Source: an uncultured Eubacteriales bacterium
GTDB lineage: Bacteria > Bacillota > Clostridia > Lachnospirales > CAG-274
DNA: 14,554 nucleotides
NCBI GenBank assembly: GCA_902496345.1
Contig: CABVAP010000054.1
Location: 1-14,554, forward strand
Direction: 5' to 3'
Below, one piece after another: positions 1 through 8,198 of this stretch (positions within the stretch are counted from its first letter, which is position 1; every line of letters starts with the position of its first letter). The position numbers and the translations under genes are program-made. The notes beneath the pieces were generated by a model. That model saw nothing but the letters and a program-made list of their open reading frames with translations. It did not search any database and had not been told where the DNA came from.

Positions 1-50
1 TTGCTTAAAACCTGTATAAACAGCTAATTACAAATTAGGTTAGTGCATAT

Positions 51-215
51 GGGGCGTTGCCCCAATACCCCACCCTCTTTCTTGAAAGAAAGAGGGACAA
101 AGAACTTTTGTCGGAAACTATCGTTTCCTTGTGCGTCCTCCCCTTATGTAAGCAAAAAATAAGTTTACTAAAAATTTTACTTTTATCGAGGGTGCGAACA
201 AGGACGGCGAAGCCG
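51..215. repeat. cluster of short palindromes (probable dispersed intergenic repeat)
   Basis: Five perfect hairpins stand almost end to end: GGGGC/GCCCC with a 3-nt loop (51-63), an 11-bp stem with a 2-nt centre (73-96), ACAAA/TTTGT (97-111), GGAAAC/GTTTCC with a 4-nt loop (113-128), and CGGC/GCCG with a 3-nt loop (205-215). The unit GGACGGCGAAGCCG at 202-215 recurs, with one extra T, at 14532-14546. Such strings are typical of dispersed extragenic palindromes in Clostridia, which is recalled general knowledge. Overlapping ORFs on both strands (35-241 and 57-257) have no ribosome binding site and low-complexity products, so they are not called genes. No clear T-tract terminator for arsC is present here. 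Confidence 0.55.
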
Positions 216-227
216 ATACTTATATTT

Positions 228-626
228 CTAATTTGGTTCACTTATTACTTTTTTTAAACTTTGTATATTTTCCTCTATTTGTTTAATAACACGAATAAAT
301 TCTTCATCACTTTTTCCTGTAGGGTCTTCAAGTCCCCAATTATAATCAAAAGCTCTCCCAATAAACGGACAACCAACATTACAACCCATAGAAATTGCTA
401 TATCTGGGTTAGGAATATCTGTAATCAACTTAGAATATTGTGTTTTTTCCATATCAATTCCATATAAATTTTTCATAATTCGAACAGCGTCTTGATTTAT
501 CTTTTGTTTTATCTCGGTTCCAGCCGAATAGCTTTCAAAAACATCAAATGCAAAATATTTTCCCAAAGCCTCTGCAATCTGACTTCGACACGAATTGTGA
601 ACACAAATAAACGCTACTTTTTTCAT
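228..626 (-). CDS. arsC: arsenate reductase, LMW phosphatase fold (ArsC-like)
   Basis: The 132-residue product has the low-molecular-weight phosphatase fold of the thioredoxin-coupled ArsC family, which reduces arsenate to arsenite in the cytoplasm. The N-terminal P-loop is C8-x5-R14 (CVHNSCR), followed by a buried helix and the 'SAGTE' stretch at 34-38. The C-terminal WGLEDPTGKS (97-106) is typical of ArsC and contains the expected catalytic Asp in DP. In staphylococcal ArsC the resolving cysteines are Cys82 and Cys89; here they are C82 and C86, a shorter spacing. The start ATG at 626 follows a weak GTAGG site. The gene lies 144 nt past cysN, beyond a terminator, so it is probably transcribed separately. 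A protein tyrosine phosphatase role is less likely but not excluded. No arsR or arsB is in the window. Confidence 0.85.
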   Translation of the reverse strand: MKKVAFICVHNSCRSQIAEALGKYFAFDVFESYSAGTEIKQKINQDAVRIMKNLYGIDMEKTQYSKLITDIPNPDIAISMGCNVGCPFIGRAFDYNWGLEDPTGKSDEEFIRVIKQIEENIQSLKKVISEPN

Positions 627-679
627 TTTTTTACCTACTTTCTAAATATACTTATACACACAATATACCCCGATATTAT

Positions 680-725
680 GTTATAAATAACCGTACAGAT
701 TATATTACATAAAAAACTTTTTCAA
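680..725 (-). promoter_or_regulatory. possible arsC promoter with dyad
   Basis: On the minus strand a TTGAAA box (725-720) precedes a perfect TATAAT (704-699), but the spacer is only 15 nt. Just downstream is a 12-bp dyad, GTTAT-AA-ATAAC (680-691), which could be a repressor site. The arrangement lies directly after the cysN terminator and upstream of arsC. It is suggestive only, because the spacing is short and AT-rich DNA gives such matches by chance. Confidence 0.35.
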
Positions 726-731
726 CAATAC

Positions 732-759
732 AAAAACCTCGGGCTTTTCCCAAGGTTTT
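732..759 (-). terminator. rho-independent terminator of the sulfate operon
   Basis: A hairpin starts 12 nt after the cysN stop. Stem arms are AAAACCT (733-739) with AGGTTTT (753-759) and GGG (741-743) with CCC (749-751), around a short loop. On the minus strand the stem ends in a run of five T. This closes the sbp-to-cysN transcript. Confidence 0.8.
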
Positions 760-770
760 AGGTTTAAAAA

Positions 771-2453
771 CTATTTTTTAATAACAACTTTTCTGTAAGT
801 GTCAAAGTTCATATATTTTGTAAAGAATTCAGGACTTCCCTCAGATTCTTTGTATTCTTTCAAGAAGTTTTTAACATCTTCATCAGAATTAACTTTTACT
901 TCAAACCCACGACCATTGATAACAGGAACGTTTCCGTAAACATAGTCACTAGCATTAATGATTTCAGTAATTTTCTTATCTCTAACTTTGATAGCAACAT
1001 CATCACGTAAAACGATTATGTCAAAGCTGTCAGGGTAAGCATAGCTTTCACCTTTAACAGGGATTTCGTCGCCAACTGTGTAAGTTTCTTTAACTGGTTG
1101 ATATTTAAGTACAGAGAAACTTTCTGTGTTGTAGTAAAATTCTTCAAAAATATCTCCTCTTGCCTCAATGTCACCAAAAGCAAAAGATGCTTTATCAGAG
1201 AATGAACCACCTTTTTCGGCAAGGTCTTCAACAACACCACAAGCAGAAGTCATATTAGTGATACGGTCAATTAAAATAAGTTCACCGATTGTCTTGTGAT
1301 ATTCAAATTTATCAACAACAATTGCTTCAGTAAGAAGAATTTCACAAACAGCAATTTCGTTTTTAGATAAAGAGCTAACTTTAATATGTTCACCGCTGTT
1401 TACGTTGATAGCATAGTTTATACCAACAACAACACCGGAAATAAGTTTAGTACCAAGTTTAACGAAATAATCTTTACCAAGTTCAAGAGGTTCATCGTCC
1501 ATCCATAAAATAGATGCAGTAATACGTTTGTAAGTAGCAAGGTTAGTTCCTTTTACAAGTACGCAACCTCTTGAAACGTCAACCTCTTTGTCAAGAGAAA
1601 TAGTAACAGGTTGACCTTTAAATGCAACATCACTGTTTTTGTCACCAACTAAAATACCTTTAACGTGAGCCTTTTCGCTACTAGGTAAAGTAGTAATTTC
1701 GTCACCGACTTTGATTTCACCGGATTCAATTTGACCTTGGAAACCTCTAAATTCGTGGTCAGGACGGCAAACTCTTTGTACAGGCATATAGAAACCTTGT
1801 TCTTCATTTTGAGTTGTAACGTCAACATTTTCAAGATGTTCCAAAAGTGCAGGACCGTCATACCATTTAATATTATCAGATTTAGTTGTTACGTTGTCAC
1901 CCTCTGTTGCAGAAAGAGGAATAATCTGAACATTTTCAAGTGCAAGTTCTTTTTTAAGTTCTTCGATTTGGGCTTTGATTTCGTCAAATCTTTCTTTGCT
2001 GTAGTTTACAAGGTCCATTTTGTTTACAGCAAAAACAAAATATCTGATACCCATAAGTTTACAAATTCTAGCGTGACGTCTAGTTTGAACAAGAACGCCT
2101 TGAGATGCGTCAATAAGAATAATAGCGAGGTCAGCAAAAGAAGCACCAACGGCCATATTTCTTGTATATTCTTCGTGACCAGGAGTATCAGCAACGATAA
2201 AACTTCTGTTATCAGTAGTAAAGTATCTGTAAGCTACGTCAATAGTAATACCTTGTTCACGTTCAGCCATAAGACCGTCAAGAAGTAAAGAGTAGTCTAT
2301 AGCTCCACCTCTGCTACCAACCTTACTATCAAGCTCAAGAGCTTTTTCTTGGTCAGCATAAATAAGTTTAGCATCATATAAAATATGTCCAATAAGAGTT
2401 GATTTTCCGTCATCAACACTACCACAAGTAATAAATTTAAGTAATCCTTTCAT
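771..2453 (-). CDS. cysN: sulfate adenylyltransferase subunit 1 (CysN GTPase) with long C-terminal extension
   Basis: CysN is the GTPase subunit that, with CysD, drives formation of adenylylsulfate (APS) from ATP and sulfate. The 560-residue product shows all translation-factor-type G motifs: GSVDDGKST (11-19), the GITID region (68-72), DTPGH (89-93), NKMD (144-147) and SAT (181-183). Beta-barrel domains 2 and 3 follow, to about residue 408 (LILIDRITN at 392-400). After that comes an extension of about 150 residues. Family members such as E. coli CysN are about 475 residues, and CysNC fusions carry an APS kinase; here no second P-loop is present in the extension, so it is not a kinase fusion. 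The ATG lies one base after the cysD stop, with a GGGAGGG ribosome site inside the end of cysD, implying translational coupling. Confidence 0.95.
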   Translation of the reverse strand: MKGLLKFITCGSVDDGKSTLIGHILYDAKLIYADQEKALELDSKVGSRGGAIDYSLLLDGLMAEREQGITIDVAYRYFTTDNRSFIVADTPGHEEYTRNMAVGASFADLAIILIDASQGVLVQTRRHARICKLMGIRYFVFAVNKMDLVNYSKERFDEIKAQIEELKKELALENVQIIPLSATEGDNVTTKSDNIKWYDGPALLEHLENVDVTTQNEEQGFYMPVQRVCRPDHEFRGFQGQIESGEIKVGDEITTLPSSEKAHVKGILVGDKNSDVAFKGQPVTISLDKEVDVSRGCVLVKGTNLATYKRITASILWMDDEPLELGKDYFVKLGTKLISGVVVGINYAINVNSGEHIKVSSLSKNEIAVCEILLTEAIVVDKFEYHKTIGELILIDRITNMTSACGVVEDLAEKGGSFSDKASFAFGDIEARGDIFEEFYYNTESFSVLKYQPVKETYTVGDEIPVKGESYAYPDSFDIIVLRDDVAIKVRDKKITEIINASDYVYGNVPVINGRGFEVKVNSDEDVKNFLKEYKESEGSPEFFTKYMNFDTYRKVVIKK

Positions 2454-2454
2454 A

Positions 2455-3354
2455 CTAGAAATAACCCTCCCTTTTACGACGTTCCATACTTCCTGCTGCT
2501 TCGTTGTCTATAACTCTAGATGTACGTTCAGAAGATACAGCACTTAAAGTTTCTTCGATAATTTCATCAAGTGTAGTTGCAGTAGATTCAACACCACCTG
2601 TAAGTGGATAACAACCAAGAGTTCTAAAACGAACAGATTTCAATTCAGGTTTTTCACCCTCTTTAAGAGGGAATCTGTCATCATCAACCATTATAATATT
2701 GCCATCTCTGTAAACAACAGGTCTTTTATCAGCAAAGTATAAAGGAACGATGTCGATATTTTCTCTTTGGATATATTGCCAAATATCTTTTTCAGTCCAG
2801 TTAGAAATAGGGAATACACGAATACTTTCACCTTTTTGGATTTTAGTATTGTAAAGTTTCCACATTTCAGGTCTTTGATTTTTAGGGTCCCAAGCCTGAG
2901 CCTGATTTCTAAAAGAGAAAATTCTCTCTTTAGCACGAGATTTTTCTTCATCACGTCTACCGCCACCAAAAGCAGCAGTAAAACCATATTTAGTAAGAGC
3001 TTGTTTAAGAGCTTGTGTTTTCATAATGTCAGTATAAGCAGAACCGTGGTCAAAAGGATTTATGTTTTGTTTAATACCCTCTTCATTTTTGTAAACAAGC
3101 ATTTCTATGCCAAGTTTTTTAGCAGTATCATCTCTAAATTTAATCATATCTTTAAATTTCCAAGTTGTGTCGATATGCAAAAATGGGAAAGGTGGTTTTT
3201 CAGGGTAAAAAGCTTTCATAGCAAGATGAAGCATTACCGAACTGTCCTTACCAATAGAATAAAGCATTACAGGTTTTTCACATTCAGCAGCCACCTCTCT
3301 GATGATGTAAATTGCCTCAGCTTCTAGTTCGTCAAGATGTGAAAATTCACTCAT
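2455..3354 (-). CDS. cysD: sulfate adenylyltransferase subunit 2 (CysD)
   Basis: CysD is the catalytic ATP sulfurylase subunit, forming APS and pyrophosphate from ATP and sulfate in complex with CysN. The 299-residue length matches the usual ~300. It belongs to the PP-loop (PAPS reductase-like) family: the ATP-binding loop is SIGKDSS (33-39), with the CysD-typical GGGRRDEEKSRAKERIFSFR at 130-149. The C-terminal half keeps the conserved FRTLGCYPLTGGVES stretch, and the tail ends in ERRKREGYF, as in other CysD proteins. The ATG at 3354 has a strong TAGGAGGT site and lies 19 nt after the aprB-like stop. Its product APS is the substrate expected for the reductase genes just upstream. Confidence 0.96.
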   Translation of the reverse strand: MSEFSHLDELEAEAIYIIREVAAECEKPVMLYSIGKDSSVMLHLAMKAFYPEKPPFPFLHIDTTWKFKDMIKFRDDTAKKLGIEMLVYKNEEGIKQNINPFDHGSAYTDIMKTQALKQALTKYGFTAAFGGGRRDEEKSRAKERIFSFRNQAQAWDPKNQRPEMWKLYNTKIQKGESIRVFPISNWTEKDIWQYIQRENIDIVPLYFADKRPVVYRDGNIIMVDDDRFPLKEGEKPELKSVRFRTLGCYPLTGGVESTATTLDEIIEETLSAVSSERTSRVIDNEAAGSMERRKREGYF

Positions 3355-3373
3355 TGTCTAAACCTCCTAATAT

Positions 3374-3688
3374 TTAATATTTGTTTGATTCTTTTTGATT
3401 TATATTAATTTCGGATACATTTCCGTCAGGTTTTTCAATAACCCATTTGAGAATATCTCCGTTTTTTTCAGTATGAACCATACTACCCATACCGCCAATG
3501 TCAGCACCCAGAAAGAAAGAGATAGCGTATGCTTTACACTCTTTTATACAAGAAGTACAACCCCAACAGTCTTTAGGATATTTAATGTAAGCTCTGTTGT
3601 TGTCATCAATTTTTATAAGATTACCGGGGCAAACTTCTTTACATTTTCTACAACCAACGCATTTATCTTTGTTAATTGCTATGCTCAT
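3374..3688 (-). CDS. aprB: two-cluster ferredoxin, APS reductase beta subunit-like (AprB)
   Basis: This 104-residue ferredoxin has two complete 4Fe-4S motifs: C10-x2-C13-x2-C16-x3-C20-P and C41-x2-C44-x2-C47-x3-C51. It also carries a C-terminal tail (about 60-104) like the beta subunit of adenylylsulfate reductase, although dissimilatory AprB is longer, at about 150 residues. It probably passes electrons to the FAD of the upstream flavoprotein. I chose ATG 3688. An in-frame TTG at 3706 lies inside the ribosome site GGGAGGTG and cannot be the initiator. The gene overlaps the end of the aprA-like gene by 17 nt, implying coupled synthesis of the two subunits. Confidence 0.88.
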   Translation of the reverse strand: MSIAINKDKCVGCRKCKEVCPGNLIKIDDNNRAYIKYPKDCWGCTSCIKECKAYAISFFLGADIGGMGSMVHTEKNGDILKWVIEKPDGNVSEININQKESNKY

Positions 3689-5390
3689 AAGTTGCACCTC
3701 CCTCAACCAGATTACGAAGAATTATTTCTATTTTGCCGTCTTTAAGTCTAGAGTTGACATATTTTCTAAAATTCTCATCATCTTTTTGTGGATAGTCAAT
3801 GTTTTCAGCAAAACTGTGCCAACGAGTTTCTTTTCTAGCTTTAAGATGTGCAATAACGCTCCTACAGACAATAAGTCTTTCTTTCAACTCATATATATAC
3901 ATAAGCTCTTGAAAATCGTCTGCTTGTAGTTTATCAGATAAAGAAATAAGCTTCAATATTTTTTCATCAGCAATATCTAATTGCTTTTCATTAAATCTAT
4001 AGTTTGTTTTTATTCCTCCAGCATAGCTGTCCATAACGGTTTGCATAGCCTCTTCTAATTGTTCGATAGAGAAAACGGCATTTTTGTTAGTGAGGAAATC
4101 AATTCCCTCTGTTATGTGTTCTTTAATATCATTTTCATCTATCTCACCAATTTGGAGTTTGTCGATATTTTTTATAATATCGAGAGCAGCGATTTCACCC
4201 TCTGCCAAAGCACCAGTAACATATTTTTGAGGGCAACCACCGGCAACATCACCGGCAGCATAAAGACCGTCTATAGTTGTTTTTCTATTAGTATCAACCC
4301 AATATCCACTTGCTGTATGACCGCCAACGATATAAGGTTCAGTTCCCTCTATTTCAACATTTTGTTGAGAAGGATTTTTTCCGGACTCAATCCATTTTAA
4401 AGTTTGAGAAGGTGCCATATTAAGATAGGCCTTAATAAGCGAATTGTCTTGTTCCTCTGTTATTCCCTCTGTTCTAAGATAACAAGGTCCACGACCCTCT
4501 AAATTTTCGTTTACTGTTCCGTAAACTCTTTCAGAAGTAGTAAGACCATATTTATCTTCATAAACTTCACCAAAAGAATTTATTTGTTTAGCACCAACAC
4601 CTTGAGCGAGAGTACCTGTTGGGGCAATAGTATCTTTACACCTAAGGGCAATAAAACGCATTTCAAATGTAGTCATTTCGGCACCGGCTTTTATACCCAT
4701 AGCATAGCCTGCACCTGTGTTAAAAGGAGGATACCACATTTTATGTCTTGAGAATCCTGGGTTATTAGGTTTGTATAATCCACTAGCCCCACCTGTTGCG
4801 ATAAGAACAGCTTTAGCTTCAAGAACATAGAAAGTATCATTTTCAATACCAAAACCGAAAGCACCTTTTATTTTGTTATTTTCAACAGAAAAATCAGTTA
4901 TGTTAATGTGGTTTAAAACAGTAACATTTTCAAGTTCATTAACTGCATCGGCAAGAATAGGTTTTATATTTTCACCGTTTATTTTAAGATTTCTTGGTCC
5001 ACGAGTAACATATTTACCATTTTCATCTTTTAATATAACAAGCCCAAGTTTTTCAAGTTTTTCAGTAACTTTATTTAATTTTTGTGACATAGTCAAGAGC
5101 AAATCTTCTCTAACTATTCCGTCAGCATCTTTTTTAGCATAGTCAACATAGAATTGAGGTGTTTTGCCCTCTGTTATATATGCGTTAAGGGCATTTACTC
5201 CGGCAGCAAGACAACCACTTCTTTTTATATTAGCCTTTTCACAGATAAGAACCTTTACGTCTTTGTTGTTTTCGGCTATAGTAAGAGCAGCATAACAACC
5301 GGCTGTTCCTCCACCTATGATAAGCACGTCAGTTTTTATTCTTTCAATTTTGTAATTTGTATTTTCGTTATAAATTTTTGTAGTAGACAT
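3672..5390 (-). CDS. aprA: adenylylsulfate reductase alpha subunit-like flavoprotein (AprA-like)
   Basis: A 572-residue FAD protein of the fumarate reductase/AprA superfamily, likely reducing APS to sulfite and AMP. The Rossmann loop GxGxxG is at 26-31, followed by RSGCLAAGVNALNAY (57-71), equivalent to the RSG...IN.Y stretch of AprA, and GIVREDL (91-97), shared with AprA. FEMRFIALRCKD (242-253) aligns with the active-site Arg segment of dissimilatory AprA. The usual GPVGAWF is replaced by APTGTLA, and the C-terminal catalytic region reads GGHTASGYWVD (356-366) and AAGDVAGG (378-385). The protein is shorter than dissimilatory AprA (about 640 or more). As I recall, Clostridium acetobutylicum has a similar gene set with cysDN, where the role is assimilatory. 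The weak GAGTGATT site precedes ATG 5390. Substrate is inferred from context; a different reductase activity is possible. Confidence 0.85.
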   Translation of the reverse strand: MSTTKIYNENTNYKIERIKTDVLIIGGGTAGCYAALTIAENNKDVKVLICEKANIKRSGCLAAGVNALNAYITEGKTPQFYVDYAKKDADGIVREDLLLTMSQKLNKVTEKLEKLGLVILKDENGKYVTRGPRNLKINGENIKPILADAVNELENVTVLNHINITDFSVENNKIKGAFGFGIENDTFYVLEAKAVLIATGGASGLYKPNNPGFSRHKMWYPPFNTGAGYAMGIKAGAEMTTFEMRFIALRCKDTIAPTGTLAQGVGAKQINSFGEVYEDKYGLTTSERVYGTVNENLEGRGPCYLRTEGITEEQDNSLIKAYLNMAPSQTLKWIESGKNPSQQNVEIEGTEPYIVGGHTASGYWVDTNRKTTIDGLYAAGDVAGGCPQKYVTGALAEGEIAALDIIKNIDKLQIGEIDENDIKEHITEGIDFLTNKNAVFSIEQLEEAMQTVMDSYAGGIKTNYRFNEKQLDIADEKILKLISLSDKLQADDFQELMYIYELKERLIVCRSVIAHLKARKETRWHSFAENIDYPQKDDENFRKYVNSRLKDGKIEIILRNLVEGGATYEHSN

Positions 5391-5420
5391 TTAATCACTC
5401 ATTTCCCAAAAGATATAGTA

Positions 5421-6479
5421 TTAAATCAATACGTAGTTTTCAGCAAGGGCCTTGTTTTCAAGTAAGTAAGCGTTGTCGCCAACGATTACAAAAAGTCTGT
5501 AAATAAATATGTCGACTTTTTCGCCAACTTCAATAGGTTGTTCGTCAAGACCTCTTTTTGCAGTAACGAGGTTACCGTTTACGTTTACCGTAATTTCAAC
5601 AGTACTGCCTCTGAACGCTGTTTTTTGAACAACACCCTCCATAGCAGAACTTCTGTATTTTTGAAATTCATTTTTTTTGGTAATGCTAACAAATTCCGGT
5701 CTAATAACAGCTTTGTCGGCATTTTCAATTTTATCAAAAGTATGAAACATTTCATAATTTTTAACGATAGATGGTTGACCGAAGAAAGTAGCCGTAAAAG
5801 CAGTTTTAGGATTTTGATAAACTTCAATAGGCGTTCCTTTCTGTTCAATTCTACCTCTGTTTGTAATAATAATTTCGTCAGCGACTTCAATTGCCTCATC
5901 TTGGTCGTGAGTTACGAATATACTTGTAACACCAAGTTTCGTAATCATATCTCTAAGCCAACTTCTAAGTTCAAGCCTAACTTTTGCATCTATAGCGGCA
6001 AAAGGTTCATCAAGAAGTAAAAGTTGAGGATTAGGAGCTAAAGCTCTGGCAAAAGCAACTCTTTGACGTTGCCCACCGGAAAGTTGACTAGGGTATCTTT
6101 TACCAAGACCGTCAAGACCAATCAACTTTATAAGTTCGTTTACTCTTTCATCAATAAACTTTTTATCAGACTTTTGAACTTTAAGACCAAAAGCGATGTT
6201 GTCATAAACAGTCATATATCTAAACAAGGCATAATTTTGAAATACGAAGCCAATTCCTCTTTTACTTGCAGGAATATCATTAACGACTTTACCGTCTATA
6301 ATAATTTGACCGCTGTCAGGATTTTCAAGACCGGCAATCATACGAAGTATAGTAGTTTTACCGCTTCCACTAGGTCCTAAAAAACCGATAAGTTTGCCTT
6401 TTTCGATACCAAAGTTTACATTATCGGAAGCTTTGTAATCACCAAAAACTTTATTTATATTTTTAAGTTCTATATACAT
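5421..6479 (-). CDS. cysA: sulfate/thiosulfate ABC transporter ATP-binding protein (CysA)
   Basis: CysA hydrolyses ATP on the cytoplasmic face to power sulfate import through CysT and CysW. The 352-residue protein has Walker A GPSGSGKT (35-42), Q-loop Q81, signature LSGGQ (133-137), Walker B LLLLDEP (153-159), switch His191, and a C-terminal TOBE-like regulatory domain from about 235. E. coli CysA is 365 residues. I chose ATG 6479: it begins the conserved strand MYIELKNINK and has an AAGGA site seven or so bases upstream. A more upstream in-frame start would overlap cysW and has no good site. The start lies 4 nt after the cysW stop. The aprA-like gene follows after 30 nt. Confidence 0.93.
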   Translation of the reverse strand: MYIELKNINKVFGDYKASDNVNFGIEKGKLIGFLGPSGSGKTTILRMIAGLENPDSGQIIIDGKVVNDIPASKRGIGFVFQNYALFRYMTVYDNIAFGLKVQKSDKKFIDERVNELIKLIGLDGLGKRYPSQLSGGQRQRVAFARALAPNPQLLLLDEPFAAIDAKVRLELRSWLRDMITKLGVTSIFVTHDQDEAIEVADEIIITNRGRIEQKGTPIEVYQNPKTAFTATFFGQPSIVKNYEMFHTFDKIENADKAVIRPEFVSITKKNEFQKYRSSAMEGVVQKTAFRGSTVEITVNVNGNLVTAKRGLDEQPIEVGEKVDIFIYRLFVIVGDNAYLLENKALAENYVLI

Positions 6480-6483
6480 ATCA

Positions 6484-7314
6484 TCATTCCTTCTTTCCCC
6501 TATATTCGATAACACACCTTATGACTAAGATTATAACAGCCATAATAACAAGTATAGATGAAACTGCAAATGCAGGAACATATTTGAATTCATTAAAAAG
6601 GATTTCAACGTGTAAAGGCAAAGTATTTGTTTGACCTCTAAGGTGACCGGAGAGAACAGAAACAGCACCAAACTCACCCATAGCACGAGCAGCACAAAGC
6701 ACAATACCGTACATCAAAGCCCATTTAATATGAGGGAAAGTAACCTTTCTAAAAATAGTAAAACCTTTAGCACCCATAAGGGCAGCGGCCTCTTCTTCTT
6801 CAGAACCGATAGTTTCAAGAACAGAAATCAATTCTCTAGAGATAAAAGGGAAAGTAACAAAAACCGTAGCGAGTATAACACCTGGAACAGCAAAAACAAC
6901 TTTCATATCATTTTCTTGTAAGAAAGGATAAATAAAACTCTGTCTACCGAACACGAGCATAAACATAAGACCGGCGATAATCGGCGAAACAGTAACAGGA
7001 ATATCAATTAAAGTTGTGAGAAGTTTTTTGCCTTTAAATTTGAACCTTGTTATTGCCCAAGCAGCGAATAAACCAAATACAGTGTTAAACAAAACAGCGA
7101 ATAGCGTAGCCTCAAGTGTAAGTAATAAGGCCTTTATTGTATATTTATCAGTAACAGCGTCTATGTAGGTATCAATCCCTTGTTTAAAAGCCTCTGTAAT
7201 AACAGTAACTAAAGGAAGAACAAGAAATATAAAAATAAATATAAAACATAAAGCTATAAGAAAATATTTAGTGAAATGTGATTTTTTTTCAAATAAAACA
7301 TTAGGCTTTTGCAT
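6484..7314 (-). CDS. cysW: sulfate ABC transporter permease CysW
   Basis: CysW is one of two membrane subunits of the sulfate importer. The 276-residue protein starts with a cytoplasmic tail, a strongly hydrophobic segment at about 17-40, and further helices giving about six in all. The CysW-type segment DIPVTVSPIIAGL is at 104-116. The EAA loop that docks on the ATPase is EEEEAAALMGAKG (172-184) followed by the FRK..FP segment. The start ATG 7314 has an AAAGGAG site within the end of cysT, 4 nt after the cysT stop. Its length and layout match the family, and its place between cysT and cysA is the standard transporter order. Confidence 0.94.
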   Translation of the reverse strand: MQKPNVLFEKKSHFTKYFLIALCFIFIFIFLVLPLVTVITEAFKQGIDTYIDAVTDKYTIKALLLTLEATLFAVLFNTVFGLFAAWAITRFKFKGKKLLTTLIDIPVTVSPIIAGLMFMLVFGRQSFIYPFLQENDMKVVFAVPGVILATVFVTFPFISRELISVLETIGSEEEEAAALMGAKGFTIFRKVTFPHIKWALMYGIVLCAARAMGEFGAVSVLSGHLRGQTNTLPLHVEILFNEFKYVPAFAVSSILVIMAVIILVIRCVIEYRGKKE

Positions 7315-7318
7315 TATC

Positions 7319-8149
7319 TTAATCTCCTTTAATTATTTTTGTATTTCTTGCTTGTATCATATTAACAGTAAATAATAATACGAATGAGAATATAAGCATA
7401 ACAAGGGCAATAGCAGTAGCACTTGCGTAATCAAATTCTTGAAGTTTAGACATAATCACGAGAGGAGTTATCTCTGTTTCAAAAGGTTTGTTTCCGGCGA
7501 TGAAAACGATACTGCCATATTCACCGATACATCTACCAAAAGCAAGACCAAAGCCGGCCAAAGCAGAAGGTATAATTTCTGGAAGAATAATTTTTCTAAA
7601 AATAGTAAATTTATTTGAGCCAAGTACACCGGCAGCCTCTTCATAGAAAGGGTCAAGTTTTTCAAGTACAGGCTGAACAGCACGAACAACAAAAGGTATA
7701 CCGACAAATATAAGAGCGAATATTATACCAAGTTCAGTATAAGCGATTTTGATACCAAACTTAGAGAAAAAACTGCCTATTATACCATTTTCAGTAGTAA
7801 GGGAAGTAAGGGCGATACCGGCAACAGCGGTAGGCAATGCAAAAGGAAGTTCAAGCATACCGTCAAGTAGTCGTTTAAAAGGAAATTCATACCTAACGAG
7901 AACCCAAGCAAAAATAATTCCCATAACCATATTTACAAGAGAAGCAATAAAAGCTGTTGTAAAACTAAGTCTAAAACTTGCTAAAACTCTAGGACGCATT
8001 AAAGTATCTATTATATCAGAGAAACTTAATTGCGAAGTAAAAAGAATAAGCGTTGCAATAGGGATTAGAACAACTATGCTTAGCATACATATTGTAACCC
8101 CCATAGATAAACCAAAACCGGGAATTACTCTTTTATTTTTTTTAGCCAC
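7319..8149 (-). CDS. cysT: sulfate ABC transporter permease CysT (CysU)
   Basis: CysT is the partner permease of CysW. The product (276 residues from the start chosen here) keeps the family hallmarks VIPGFGLS near the N terminus, LPFALPTAVAG in the middle and the EAA loop EEAAGVLGSNKF, then QEFDYASATAIA near the C terminus; about six membrane helices are visible. There are two in-frame GTG codons, at 8158 and 8149. The first sits inside AAGGTGAG, the only ribosome-site-like sequence, which is correctly placed for the second, so 8149 is preferred. Start at 8158 would add three residues. The gene is set apart from sbp by 142 nt that carry a candidate promoter and palindromes. Confidence 0.92.
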   Translation of the reverse strand: MAKKNKRVIPGFGLSMGVTICMLSIVVLIPIATLILFTSQLSFSDIIDTLMRPRVLASFRLSFTTAFIASLVNMVMGIIFAWVLVRYEFPFKRLLDGMLELPFALPTAVAGIALTSLTTENGIIGSFFSKFGIKIAYTELGIIFALIFVGIPFVVRAVQPVLEKLDPFYEEAAGVLGSNKFTIFRKIILPEIIPSALAGFGLAFGRCIGEYGSIVFIAGNKPFETEITPLVIMSKLQEFDYASATAIALVMLIFSFVLLFTVNMIQARNTKIIKGD

Positions 8150-8198
8150 AAAACTCACCTTACTTTTTATATAATAATATTAAAAAACCAATCAAATG

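Noticed and set aside
35..257. Overlapping ORFs of 68 and 66 residues on opposite strands at the left end
   Set aside because: They run through a string of palindromes, lack ribosome binding sites and have no recognisable product. The repeat itself explains the open frames.
771..1230. CysN C-terminal region as a fused APS kinase (CysNC)
   Set aside because: No GxxGxGK(S/T) nucleotide-binding loop or other kinase motif is present after the third CysN domain.
1731..2288. 185-residue plus-strand ORF opposite cysN
   Set aside because: It is the antisense shadow of the conserved GTPase domain of CysN, with low-complexity Phe/Ser-rich translation and no ribosome site.
2767..3327. 186-residue plus-strand ORF opposite cysD
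   Set aside because: It is antisense to the conserved CysD catalytic region, with no ribosome site or family resemblance.
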